Origin: JBQCDV01 sp051960855
Lineage (GTDB): Bacteria > Actinomycetota > Actinomycetes > JAJZTN01
Assembly (NCBI GenBank): GCA_051960855.1
Contig: JBQCDV010000255.1
Location: 1 to 16,631 of the forward strand
Direction of reading: 5' to 3'
DNA: 16,631 nucleotides
The position numbers and the translations under genes are program-made. Shown in pieces: positions 1-7,110 of the stretch. The notes under the pieces were generated by a model that had not been told where the DNA came from, did no database searches, and worked only from the letters and a program-made list of their open reading frames with translations. Numbering within the stretch: position 1 is the stretch's first letter; each line of letters opens with the position of its first letter.

Positions 1-1090
1 GCTCGCGCTCGATCTCCCGCTCCAACTCGTAGCGGCGGTCCTCGTCGAGCAGGTCCCACTTGTTGTAGGCGATGACGAGGGCCCGCCCGGACTCCTCCAC
101 CAACGACAAGATGCGGGTGTCCTGCTCCGAGATCGGCTCGCTGCCGTCGATGAGCACGACAGCGACCTCGGCCTTGTCGAGCGCGGCCTGAGTCCGGAGG
201 CTGGCGTAGAAATCAGCGCCCTGGCTCAGGTGCACGCGGCGCCGGATGCCCGCGGTGTCGACGAATCGCCAGACGCGGCCGCCGAGCTCGATCAGCTCGT
301 CGACCGGGTCGCGGGTGGTCCCAGCCAGCGGGTCGACGACGACCCGGTCCTCACCGGCCAGCTTGTTCAGCAGGCTGGACTTCCCGACGTTGGGCTTGCC
401 CAGCAGAGCCACGCGACGAGGACCGCCCACCGGAGTGCCGATGCGCTCGGCAGGTGTCTCGGGCAACGCGGCGAGGATGGCGTCAAGCAGGTCGCCGCTG
501 CCGCGGCCGTGCAGCGCGGAGACCGCATAGGGCTCGCCCAGCCCGAGGGACCACAGGGCCGTCGCATCGGCTTCGGCGGACGGTCCGTCGACCTTGTTAG
601 CCGCCAGCACCACCGGCTTCTTGGCGCGGCGCAGCACGCGGACCACGGCCTCGTCGGTGTCCGTGGGGCCGACGGTGGCGTCCACGACGAAGACGACCGC
701 ATCGGCCATGTCGATGGCCAGCTCGGCCTGCTCGGCAACGCGGGCGTGGATGCCCTCGGCGTCCGGCTCCCAGCCGCCGGTGTCGACGAGGGTGAACCGC
801 CGCCCCGACCAGCTCGCGTCGTAGGCAACCCGGTCCCGCGTCACGCCAGGCGTGTCCTCGACGACCGCTTCGCGCCGTCCGATGATGCGGTTGACGAGGG
901 TGGACTTGCCGACGTTCGGACGTCCGACGATCGCGACGACGGGGACGCGAACCTCGGACTCGTCGTCGTAGCCCTCCTCGCCCTCGAGCGACTCAGCGGA
1001 GGCGAGGTCGCCGAGGTCCTCCTCGGTCAGGTCGTAGTCGTCGCGGAAGCCGACGTCGCGCCCGGACGCCTGGTCACCTGAGGAAGCCAT
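1..1090 (-). CDS. der: Ribosome assembly GTPase Der (EngA), C-terminus cut by the window edge
   Basis: Der has two tandem GTPase domains and helps mature the 50S ribosomal subunit. About 363 residues are visible. An acidic N-terminal extension (about residues 1-48), common in actinobacterial Der, precedes the first P-loop GRPNVGKS (56-63). DTPGVTRDR, a DTGG switch motif and NKVD follow. The second P-loop GKPNVGKS is near residue 230 and the second NKWD motif lies close to the left edge. The C-terminal KH-like domain is therefore outside the window; this is an edge effect, not damage. The ATG at 1088-1090 is preceded by a purine-rich GGGGGAG about 9 bases upstream. A 90-base gap separates it from cmk. 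It holds a small inverted repeat (arms 1147-1152 and 1163-1168, 6 bp) without a U-tract, so I do not call it a terminator. cmk-der adjacency is widespread in Actinobacteria. Confidence 0.97.
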   Translation of the reverse strand, partial: MASSGDQASGRDVGFRDDYDLTEEDLGDLASAESLEGEEGYDDESEVRVPVVAIVGRPNVGKSTLVNRIIGRREAVVEDTPGVTRDRVAYDASWSGRRFTLVDTGGWEPDAEGIHARVAEQAELAIDMADAVVFVVDATVGPTDTDEAVVRVLRRAKKPVVLAANKVDGPSAEADATALWSLGLGEPYAVSALHGRGSGDLLDAILAALPETPAERIGTPVGGPRRVALLGKPNVGKSSLLNKLAGEDRVVVDPLAGTTRDPVDELIELGGRVWRFVDTAGIRRRVHLSQGADFYASLRTQAALDKAEVAVVLIDGSEPISEQDTRILSLVEESGRALVIAYNKWDLLDEDRRYELEREIERE

Positions 1091-1180
1091 AGCTCAATTC
1101 TCCCCCACGTCGCCGCCCTGATCCGCCGACGAGGAGGCCAGGGCACGGACGCTTCCCGAACGGCGTCCTTGCCGGTGCGC

Positions 1181-1921
1181 CTAGCGCGCCCGGGTGACCG
1201 CCGCGACGAGCTGGAGCACGGCGGTGACTGTCTGCTCGAGGGTGAGGTGGCTCGAGTCGACCGTGACGACCCCGTCGGCGGCCGTCACGAACTCCGAGAC
1301 CGTCGAGTCGTCGCGGTCGCGCCGCACCACCTGGTCGCGGACAGCCTCCAGCACGTTTTGGTCATCGCTGCCGTGCAGCTCACGCGCCCGCCGAGCGAGC
1401 CGCGCGTCCTCGTTCGCAGTGAGAAGCACTCGAACGTCGGCGTCCGGCGCCACGACCGTGGTGATGTCACGGCCTTCGGCGACAACATCGCCGGCCTCGA
1501 TGAGCTCCCGCTGCCGGCGCCGCAGCTCCTCGCGCACCGCCAAGTTGGTCGCGACGGCACTGACGGCACTGCTGATGCGCGTCTCACGGATGGCCGAGGT
1601 GACGTCCCGGCCACCCACGGTGACGTGAGGGTCCTGGGGATCGGTGCCCAATTCGAGCGGCAGCTGGCGCGCGGCCGCGGCCACGGCGTCGGCGTTCGCG
1701 AGGTCCAGGTCTTGCTCGAGGCACCACCACGTCAGTGCTCGGTACATCGCGCCGGTGTCGACGTAGCGCAGACCGAGAGCTTGAGCGACCCGGCGGCTGA
1801 CGGTGGACTTCCCGGAACCGCTCGGCCCGTCGATGGCCACGACGGTGCCCGGTAGCTCCCGGCCGCATCGCCGAACGCCGCTGCCGTCGGTTGCCGTCGC
1901 GTCGAACGCCTCGGAGGTCAC
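1181..1921 (-). CDS. cmk: Cytidylate kinase Cmk
   Basis: It phosphorylates CMP and dCMP to the diphosphates using ATP, in pyrimidine nucleotide salvage and supply. The 246-residue protein has the P-loop GPSGSGKS (32-39), the nucleotide-monophosphate motif DTGAMYR (55-61), EGRDI (149-153) and a late RDRDDST segment (201-207), as in the Cmk family. I chose the GTG at 1919-1921 because its first bases overlap the stop of an upstream mini-ORF (GTGA). This leaves about 25 residues before the core beta strand, longer than usual. An in-frame GTG at 1949-1951 and an ATG at 2051-2053 extend further, but neither has a convincing ribosome binding site and the second would overlap the upstream gene heavily. 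Function is secure; the start is less certain. Confidence 0.95.
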   Translation of the reverse strand: MTSEAFDATATDGSGVRRCGRELPGTVVAIDGPSGSGKSTVSRRVAQALGLRYVDTGAMYRALTWWCLEQDLDLANADAVAAAARQLPLELGTDPQDPHVTVGGRDVTSAIRETRISSAVSAVATNLAVREELRRRQRELIEAGDVVAEGRDITTVVAPDADVRVLLTANEDARLARRARELHGSDDQNVLEAVRDQVVRRDRDDSTVSEFVTAADGVVTVDSSHLTLEQTVTAVLQLVAAVTRAR

Positions 1922-1962
1922 GGGTTCCAAAGATAGACGTGCGTGCTGCACTCCTCGCTCAT
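1918..1962 (-). CDS. Possible 14-residue coupling mini-ORF between the secreted-protein gene and cmk
   Basis: An ATG at 1960-1962 overlaps the TGA of the upstream secreted-protein gene (ATGA). It opens a 14-codon frame, MSEECSTHVYLWNP, whose TGA overlaps the GTG start of cmk (GTGA). The arrangement would let ribosomes pass from the secreted-protein gene through the mini-ORF into cmk without release, which could matter because cmk has only a weak GGAA in front of it. The only ribosome-binding-like bases before this ATG are GTGGG. No peptide family is recognisable. It may be chance, since such short frames are common; the double overlap is the only support. Confidence 0.25.
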   Translation of the reverse strand: MSEECSTHVYLWNP

Positions 1963-2756
1963 CCCACGAGCCGGCCGGCCGCCTCGCGGACGGCGAGGTC
2001 GACTGGAGCGCTGTCGACGGTGACGGTCCCGGGGACGTTCTGCCAGGCGCCACCCGCCAGGCGCCACTGACCGCGGAACGTCACACGGACCACTGCTCGA
2101 GCATCCCCCGCGCCGCGGTAGGCGTAGGTCGTCATGTCGGCGCAGGGCCCGTCCTGCGTTGCTCCAGGATCCGCCGGGTCGTCGGGCGCCAGCACGCACG
2201 TGTCGGGAACGGCTCGGATGTCGACGGCCTGTCCCAGCAGGGTGATGCTGAAGTCCTGCTCGCTGCTGGTGACGTCGAACTCCGTGTCGAAATTGACCAG
2301 CGTCGTGGGAGAGGGCGCCACCTTGACCGTCGCGCCCTTCAAAGGAAGCCGTCGGAAGGCGGACAACACGTCGGCATCCGTAATGACAGGGGAAACGACT
2401 GGGGCCTCGCGGCAGACCGTGGGTAGAGCCGCAACGCTCTGCAGGATAGCCGGCCGACGGTAGGTCAAGATCCATTGCCAGTACAAAACCGACGTCGGAG
2501 AACCATTGCAGTTGAGGGCGGCCGCACAAGCCCGACCCCCGGAGTAAGGCCCATTACCGTCGCAGGCGGGTTCGGCTCGCACGACAGTGTAAGTCGCTGC
2601 CTGAGGATCATTTTCCGGCACAATTCTAGAACCACCGCCAGCCTCCGCGGACGCACGTGCCACGATGGCGTCGTCAGCGTCGCTGACACCGATCACGGGC
2701 GTGCCATCCAGAGCCAGCGCCATGACCGAGCCTGCGAGTAGGAGCGCTAAGTTCAT
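1959..2756 (-). CDS. Putative secreted cysteine-containing protein, family not recognised
   Basis: I do not recognise this 265-residue protein. It begins with a hydrophobic stretch (about residues 2-25) that could be a signal peptide or anchor, although it lacks basic residues at the start. The rest is not membrane-like. It has six cysteines (65, 77, 83, 115, 187, 205), compatible with disulfides outside the cell. A C-terminal part with W(231)...GGAW(235-238)...PGTVTV(242-247)...LVG ends the protein and looks like a beta-rich domain seen in secreted actinomycete proteins; that comparison is from memory. The ATG at 2754-2756 overlaps the lipoprotein stop (ATGA), so the two genes are probably co-translated and may act together at the cell surface. 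Codon 3 is TTA, rare in such genomes. Bases 2461-2640 are only about 58% G+C by hand count, suggesting different ancestry from the flanking genes. Confidence 0.75.
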   Translation of the reverse strand: MNLALLLAGSVMALALDGTPVIGVSDADDAIVARASAEAGGGSRIVPENDPQAATYTVVRAEPACDGNGPYSGGRACAAALNCNGSPTSVLYWQWILTYRRPAILQSVAALPTVCREAPVVSPVITDADVLSAFRRLPLKGATVKVAPSPTTLVNFDTEFDVTSSEQDFSITLLGQAVDIRAVPDTCVLAPDDPADPGATQDGPCADMTTYAYRGAGDARAVVRVTFRGQWRLAGGAWQNVPGTVTVDSAPVDLAVREAAGRLVG

Positions 2757-3322
2757 GTCGAACTTCCGCTCGTGTAACCCGCGACTCTCCAGCCACTTGC
2801 CCAGGTAAGCGCAAACTGGAAAACCTGAGGAGCCTCCGACGCTGCCGCCTGCTGCGCCGCAACGGAGGCGGTGACGAGAAGAGGTTCCGTTGGCGACTGC
2901 GCGGGACTCTGCGCACTCAACAGCCTCACCGTGACCCCAGAGCCAGCTCGCTTCTGTTCCTCAAGGCAACTGTTGCAACCAGAAGACGAGAGTTCCTGGA
3001 GCGCACGCGTCGGAGCGCCCGTTCGAACAGCATTGATTACGTCGAAGTAGTACTTCACAAATGCTTCGCCGCCCGCCACCGTGTGCTGCTTGGCGGCCTC
3101 GGGCATCGGCGGAACCGACACAGTCGGACTCGGAGTCGGCGTGGCCGAGGGGGTCGGCGCCGGGGTGGTCGAGGCCGACGAAGGCGATGACACGGGCGGC
3201 GACGGCGTCGTGGCCGGGTCCGCACTACCGCCGCAGCCGGCAAGGGCCAGCGAGGCGGCCAGTGCGACGAGCACACCGAGACGCGTCCGCGCGCGGGTCC
3301 TACTCCCCCGTTCTGCAAGCAC
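2753..3322 (-). CDS. Lipoprotein resembling the DUF6318 family
   Basis: The 189-residue product starts with an arginine-rich segment and a hydrophobic helix ending in the lipobox LAGC, so Cys30 is the likely lipidated residue anchoring it to the outer face of the membrane. Residues about 35-72 form a Pro/Thr/Ser-rich linker. The folded part (about 83-189) contains EAFVKYYFDVINAVRTGAP, then a cysteine pair CNSC (116-119) and a terminal WASGWRVAGY. This layout matches my memory of DUF6318 lipoproteins of Actinobacteria and suggests an NTF2-like fold; both are inference. The GTG at 3320-3322 has no ribosome binding site at a normal distance (GGGGAG is 18 bases away), but a candidate promoter sits so that the transcript would start at about the GTG. 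Its stop overlaps the next gene by ATGA. Function unknown. Confidence 0.8.
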   Translation of the reverse strand: MLAERGSRTRARTRLGVLVALAASLALAGCGGSADPATTPSPPVSSPSSASTTPAPTPSATPTPSPTVSVPPMPEAAKQHTVAGGEAFVKYYFDVINAVRTGAPTRALQELSSSGCNSCLEEQKRAGSGVTVRLLSAQSPAQSPTEPLLVTASVAAQQAAASEAPQVFQFALTWASGWRVAGYTSGSST

Positions 3323-3330
3323 GGGTCGAA

Positions 3331-3359
3331 AGTAGACGATCTCCCCGCAAGGTCGTCAA
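3331..3359 (-). promoter_or_regulatory. Candidate promoter of the lipoprotein gene (leaderless)
   Basis: On the minus strand a TTGACG (3354-3359, five of six matches to TTGACA) is followed by a 17-base spacer and TCTACT (3331-3336, four of six matches to TATAAT, with C at the usually critical second position). Transcription would begin about 3322-3325, at or next to the GTG start codon, giving a leaderless mRNA. This fits the absence of a ribosome binding site. It sits in the 65-base gap after tyrA. Confidence 0.45.
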
Positions 3360-3387
3360 GACCGTGTAAAGGGCTGTGGACAGGGTG

Positions 3388-4461
3388 CTAACTGACGGCG
3401 TGCACGGTCCAGCCGCGAGCGCGGAGGGCGTCAGCCAGGTGGTCGGCCACGTCTGGACGGACCGACAGTTCGGCGAGGCCGACGGGCTGACCGGGCGAGT
3501 GCTCGATGCGCAGGTCTTCGATGTTGACGCCGACGCGGCCGACTTCGTCGAACAGCCGCCCCAGTTCGCCGGCTTGGTCGGGCACGACCACAGGAACCAC
3601 GACATATGGGGTCGCCGGTCCGCCGTGCTTGCCGGGGATTCTCGCTCGGCCGACGTTCCCCCGCTGGAGCACCTGGGAGACGGTGGTCGCACCAGGAGTG
3701 GTGAGGCCGGCCAGGAGCAGGTCGAGGTCGTCGCGGACGCTGGACAGCAAAGCGGCGACGGGACCGGCGTTGTGCTGCAGGATCTCCGTCCACAGCGTGG
3801 GGTCCCCCGCGGCGATGCGCGTCACGTCACGGACGCCCTGCCCTGCGATGGCCACCTCCTCGTCGTTCGCCTCCGCGAGACGAGCGGCAGCCAGAACGGC
3901 GAGGACGTGGGGCACGTGGGAGACCACGGCGACGGCGTCGTCGTGCTCGGCGGGCGACATCAGCACCGGAGCTGCGCCCGTCAGCTTGACCAGCGACTCC
4001 ACTCGGGCGACTGCCTCCGGGGCCGATTCCGGACTGGGAGTGAGCACCCAGGGCCGGCCGTCGAACAGGTCGCTGCGGGCGGCGCGAGGACCGGCGATCT
4101 CCCGTCCGGCTAGCGGATGCGAGAGGACCACGGAGGTCAGGTCGAGCCCCATCGCGCACACATCGGCCAGCGGTCTCGCCTTCACACTGGCCACGTCTGT
4201 GTAGGTGCGCGCCGCCCCAGACCGCTGGAGTCGGGCCAGTTCCTTGCCGACTGCGGCCGGCGGCGTGCACACCACCGCCACGTCCACCTGCCGCTGTGGC
4301 AGCGACGACGTGCCGGCACCGAGGTCAGAAGCCTCCTGGGCACGACCGGGCAGTGCATCGACGAGGTGCACGGTCACGCCATGCCGGCGCAGAGCCAAGC
4401 CGAGACTGGTCCCGAGCAGTCCAGCGCCCACGACGAGGACTGACTCGACGGCGTCATTCAC
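3388..4461 (-). CDS. tyrA: Prephenate dehydrogenase TyrA with C-terminal ACT domain
   Basis: It oxidatively decarboxylates prephenate to 4-hydroxyphenylpyruvate, the tyrosine branch after chorismate mutase. The 357-residue protein has the dinucleotide-binding GAGLLG (12-17), the family's SHPLAG segment with a conserved histidine at 115, a second helical part with SHVPH (181-185) and RIAAGDPTLW (215-224). An ACT domain occupies about 286-357, probably for allosteric control by an aromatic amino acid. The GTG at 4459-4461 overlaps the aroH stop as GTGA and fits the family's N-terminus; the frame stays open upstream to 4602 but only over aroH. aroH and tyrA encode consecutive steps, so their fusion-like overlap makes metabolic sense. 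It is followed by a 65-base gap and the unrelated lipoprotein gene. Confidence 0.95.
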   Translation of the reverse strand: MNDAVESVLVVGAGLLGTSLGLALRRHGVTVHLVDALPGRAQEASDLGAGTSSLPQRQVDVAVVCTPPAAVGKELARLQRSGAARTYTDVASVKARPLADVCAMGLDLTSVVLSHPLAGREIAGPRAARSDLFDGRPWVLTPSPESAPEAVARVESLVKLTGAAPVLMSPAEHDDAVAVVSHVPHVLAVLAAARLAEANDEEVAIAGQGVRDVTRIAAGDPTLWTEILQHNAGPVAALLSSVRDDLDLLLAGLTTPGATTVSQVLQRGNVGRARIPGKHGGPATPYVVVPVVVPDQAGELGRLFDEVGRVGVNIEDLRIEHSPGQPVGLAELSVRPDVADHLADALRARGWTVHAVS

Positions 4462-4820
4462 TGTGCGAGGTCCAGCCTCAGTGCACGAGCACCGTGCAGG
4501 TAGACGTGGCGCATCGCGTCGCGCTGACGCGAAGTCTCGACATGTGCGAGGAGGCGCACGACGCGCGGCAGGCTGCCGGGCACGTCGATCTCGGTCGTGC
4601 ACAGCAGTGGCACGGCACCGAAGCCGAGCTCGCGCGCGGCGACCGCTGGGAACTCGCTGCGCACGTCCGCAGTCACCGTGAAGATCACGGAGATGAAGTC
4701 CTCCGCGGTCAGCTCGTTGACGGCCAGGATCTCCGTGAGCAGCTCCCGCACTCGCGACAACAGGTGGTCGCGCTCGTCGACCTCGAGCTGGGTGGCGCCT
4801 CGTAGCGCTCGCACGCTCAC
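4458..4820 (-). CDS. aroH: Chorismate mutase, AroH class
   Basis: It rearranges chorismate to prephenate, the committed step towards phenylalanine and tyrosine. The 120-residue length and sequence fit the trimeric AroH class of Bacillus subtilis rather than the helical AroQ class. Visible active-site equivalents are Arg7 in RALRGAT, Cys74 and Glu77 in CTTEIDV, Arg89 in RVVRL, and Tyr107 in RHVYLHG. These lie within one residue of the B. subtilis positions as I recall them. The GTG at 4818-4820 overlaps the rluB stop as GTGA, and the aroH stop overlaps the tyrA start the same way. Placement between a rRNA modification gene and tyrA is seen in other Actinobacteria. Confidence 0.96.
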   Translation of the reverse strand: MSVRALRGATQLEVDERDHLLSRVRELLTEILAVNELTAEDFISVIFTVTADVRSEFPAVAARELGFGAVPLLCTTEIDVPGSLPRVVRLLAHVETSRQRDAMRHVYLHGARALRLDLAQ

Positions 4821-5551
4821 AGTCCCACCAACTCGTACAGCGCCCCCAACTCCTCTCGGGTCAGGCTTCTCGTCTTTCCGACGCGAAGGTCGCCGAGGTA
4901 GACGGGTCCGATCTTTGTCCGGGTCAGTCGCACCACCGGGTTGCCGACTGCCGCCATCATCCGCCGGACGATGTGCTTGCGGCCCTCGTGCAGGACGATC
5001 TCGATGAGCGACTGCCCCGGCTGCGAGGTCACCAGACGGAAGCTGTCCGCCGTAGCGACACCGTCCTCGAGCTCCACACCGGCTCGCAGCCGTTTGCCGA
5101 CGTCACGCGCGACCTGCCCGGAGACAACCGCTACGTAGGTCTTGGGGACGTTGTAAGACGGGTGCGCCAGTCGATGAGCCAGCTCGCCGTCGTTGGTGAG
5201 CAGGATCAGCCCCTCGGTGTCCGCGTCCAGCCTGCCGACGTGGAAGAGCCGCTCGCGCCGGCCACGCACGTAGTCCCCGAGGCTCGGCCGCCCCTCGGGG
5301 TCACTCATCGTGCTCACGACGCCAGCCGGCTTGTTCAGCGCGAGGTGCACCTGGCTGGACCGGGTGTCGACGCGCATCCCGTCGACGTGGATGACGGCGC
5401 GCTCCGGGTCAACGCGCATCCCCTGCACGCGCACCACCTTGCCGTCGACCTCGACCCGGCCCTCGTCGATCAGAATCTCGGCGGCGCGACGGCTGGCCAC
5501 GCCGGCTTGGGCGAGGACCCGCTGCAGGCGGATCCCTTCCTGCTCGCTCAT
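4817..5551 (-). CDS. rluB: 23S rRNA pseudouridine synthase, RluB/RsuA family
   Basis: It isomerises a uridine of ribosomal RNA to pseudouridine; RluB orthologues act on the peptidyl-transferase region of 23S rRNA, but the exact target here is inferred. The 244-residue protein has an N-terminal S4 RNA-binding domain (about 8-67) including ASRRAAEILIDEGRV. The catalytic motif GRLDADTEGL (106-115) carries Asp109. LNKPAGVVST (72-81) and HEGRKHIVRRMM (188-199) are typical of the RsuA/RluB group. The ATG at 5549-5551 overlaps the scpB stop as ATGA. scpB-rluB adjacency is widely conserved in Gram-positive bacteria. Confidence 0.95.
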   Translation of the reverse strand: MSEQEGIRLQRVLAQAGVASRRAAEILIDEGRVEVDGKVVRVQGMRVDPERAVIHVDGMRVDTRSSQVHLALNKPAGVVSTMSDPEGRPSLGDYVRGRRERLFHVGRLDADTEGLILLTNDGELAHRLAHPSYNVPKTYVAVVSGQVARDVGKRLRAGVELEDGVATADSFRLVTSQPGQSLIEIVLHEGRKHIVRRMMAAVGNPVVRLTRTKIGPVYLGDLRVGKTRSLTREELGALYELVGL

Positions 5552-6201
5552 ACCCGAGCCTCCTCGACGTCATCGAGAGCATCGAAGTCCGGCAGGAACG
5601 GCGCCAGCTCCGGCAACTGCTCGAGGGAGTCCAGGCCCATCCGCTCCAGGAACGAGCTGGTGGTCCGGTAGAGCATCGCGCCCGACTCCCCCTCGGACCC
5701 GGCTTCCTCCACGAGTCCGCGACTGACGAGTGTGCGCATGACGCCGTCGACGTTGACACCCCGCACGGCCGAGACCCGTGCCCGGCTGACCGGCTGCTTG
5801 TAGGCGACCACAGCCAGTGTCTCCAGTGCCGCCTGGGTCAGGCGAGCGGTCTGCCCGTCCCGGACGTAGCGCTCGACGATCGGCGCGCACCTCGCGGCCG
5901 TGTAGAAGCGCCAGCCGCCGGCGACCTGGCGCAGCTCGAAGCCCCGGCCTTGCTCCACGTACTCGGCGGCGAGCTGCTCGATGGCGGCGCGGATGTCCGG
6001 CTCGGGCTGCTGGAGCTGTTGAGCCAGCAGCACCTCAGACATCGGCTCGTCAGCCACGATCAGCAGCGCCTCGAGGGCGGTCGCCAGTGGCACGCCCGCG
6101 AGTGGATCGAGCAGCAGCTGCTCCTCCTCCGTCAACGCCACGGCCTCCATCAACGGGCCAGCCGCTGGCTGCGGCGCATCTGTCTCGTCCGGTTCGGTCA
6201 T
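5548..6201 (-). CDS. scpB: Segregation and condensation protein ScpB
   Basis: ScpB is the winged-helix partner (kite protein) of ScpA in the SMC condensin complex that compacts and resolves the chromosome. The 217-residue sequence has an acidic, proline-containing N-terminus (1-35), then the first winged helix with LEALLIVADEPMS (43-55) and the second with AALETLAVVAYKQPVSR (124-140) and RGVNVDGVMRTL (147-158). These are family hallmarks. The ATG at 6199-6201 overlaps the scpA stop as ATGA, so the two subunits are probably made in a coupled way. Length is normal for actinobacterial ScpB. Confidence 0.96.
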   Translation of the reverse strand: MTEPDETDAPQPAAGPLMEAVALTEEEQLLLDPLAGVPLATALEALLIVADEPMSEVLLAQQLQQPEPDIRAAIEQLAAEYVEQGRGFELRQVAGGWRFYTAARCAPIVERYVRDGQTARLTQAALETLAVVAYKQPVSRARVSAVRGVNVDGVMRTLVSRGLVEEAGSEGESGAMLYRTTSSFLERMGLDSLEQLPELAPFLPDFDALDDVEEARV

Positions 6202-7109
6202 GGCGTCTCCTCACGGGGATGCGGAACGTCCGGGGCCTCGGGCCCGGCCTCGTCGAACTCGTCGGTGACGGCGATGTCACCGTCGTCGGTGCCGCTCCAC
6301 CGCACGTGAAGCTCCCCCAGGGCGGTGACCTGCTCGAAGGTGACCGCGGCTTCGCGGAACAGCTCCAGCAGCGCCAGGAAGCGAGCCACCACGACGAGGG
6401 TCGAGTCGGCGTCGGCGACGAGCGAACGGAAGGTGGAGCTGCGGATCCGCCGCAGCCGCTCGACCAGTACCGCGGCCTGCTCGCGCACGCTGACCGCAGG
6501 GGCGTGGATGTGCTCGACGGAGACCGTCGGGACGGCCTTCGGCGTCATCGCCTTCGCTGCGAGGGCGGCGAGCTGCTCGGGGGTGATGCCCAGCACCAGC
6601 TCGGGCAGCAGTCCGGCGAACTCCGGGTCCAACCCCACCGACCGCGGGAGACGCCGCGACTCCACCTCGAGGCGGTCGGCCAGCACGGCTGCGACCTGCT
6701 TGAACGCCCGGTACTGCAGCAGGCGCGCGAACAGCAGATCCCGGGCCTCGAGCAGCGCGAGATCCTCCTCGTCCTCCACGTCCCCGGAAGGCAGCAGGCG
6801 CGCGGCCTTCAGATCGAGCAGGGTGGCGGCGACCAGCAGGAAGCTGCTGGCTTGCTCGAGGTCCCACTCCTCGCCCTTGCCGCGGATGTAGGCGATGAAC
6901 TCATCGGTGACCGTGGAGAGCGCAACTTCGGTGACGTCAAGCTGGTGCTTCGAGATCAGTCCGAGCAGCAGATCAAACGGTCCCTCGAAGACGTCGAGTC
7001 GGACGTGGAAGACCCCGTCGGCGGCCGCGGTGGCCGGCGTGTCGGTCACAGCCGTGTCGGTCGCAGCCGTGTCGGTCACTGCCGTGTCGGTCGCAGCGGC
7101 GTCGGTCAC
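6198..7109 (-). CDS. scpA: Segregation and condensation protein ScpA (kleisin)
   Basis: ScpA is the kleisin that bridges the SMC heads and binds ScpB. With the GTG at 7107-7109 the product has 303 residues. The N-terminal kleisin region starts at FHVRLDVFEGPFDLLLGLI (34-52), a hallmark of the family. The C-terminal winged helix includes VVVARFLALLELFRE (239-253). The first 25 residues are a repeated V/A-T-D-T-A pentapeptide encoded by a 15-base tandem repeat. The chosen GTG overlaps the parA stop (GTGA), but in-frame GTG codons at 7077-7079 and 7047-7049 in later repeat units are alternative starts. The frame stays open upstream only as a shadow over parA. Core identity is secure; the exact start is not. 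Confidence 0.95.
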   Translation of the reverse strand: MTDAAATDTAVTDTAATDTAVTDTPATAAADGVFHVRLDVFEGPFDLLLGLISKHQLDVTEVALSTVTDEFIAYIRGKGEEWDLEQASSFLLVAATLLDLKAARLLPSGDVEDEEDLALLEARDLLFARLLQYRAFKQVAAVLADRLEVESRRLPRSVGLDPEFAGLLPELVLGITPEQLAALAAKAMTPKAVPTVSVEHIHAPAVSVREQAAVLVERLRRIRSSTFRSLVADADSTLVVVARFLALLELFREAAVTFEQVTALGELHVRWSGTDDGDIAVTDEFDEAGPEAPDVPHPREETP

Positions 7110-7110
7110 T
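7036..7110. repeat. Five-copy 15-base tandem repeat across the parA/scpA junction
   Basis: Five consecutive 15-base units run from 7036 to 7110 (boundaries 7051, 7066, 7081, 7096). On the plus strand the typical unit is GCCGTGTCGGTCACT, alternating CACA/CACT and CGCA at the end; the outer units carry extra changes. Read on the minus strand they encode alternating VTDTA and ATDTA pentapeptides at the N-terminus of ScpA. Because 15 is a multiple of three, copy-number changes would keep the frame. The right-most unit includes the parA stop and the likely scpA start. Confidence 0.9.

Noticed and set aside
1147..1168. 6-bp inverted repeat in the cmk-der gap as a terminator
   Set aside because: The stem is short, the loop is 10 bases and there is no U-tract on either side, so it does not meet the pattern of an intrinsic terminator.
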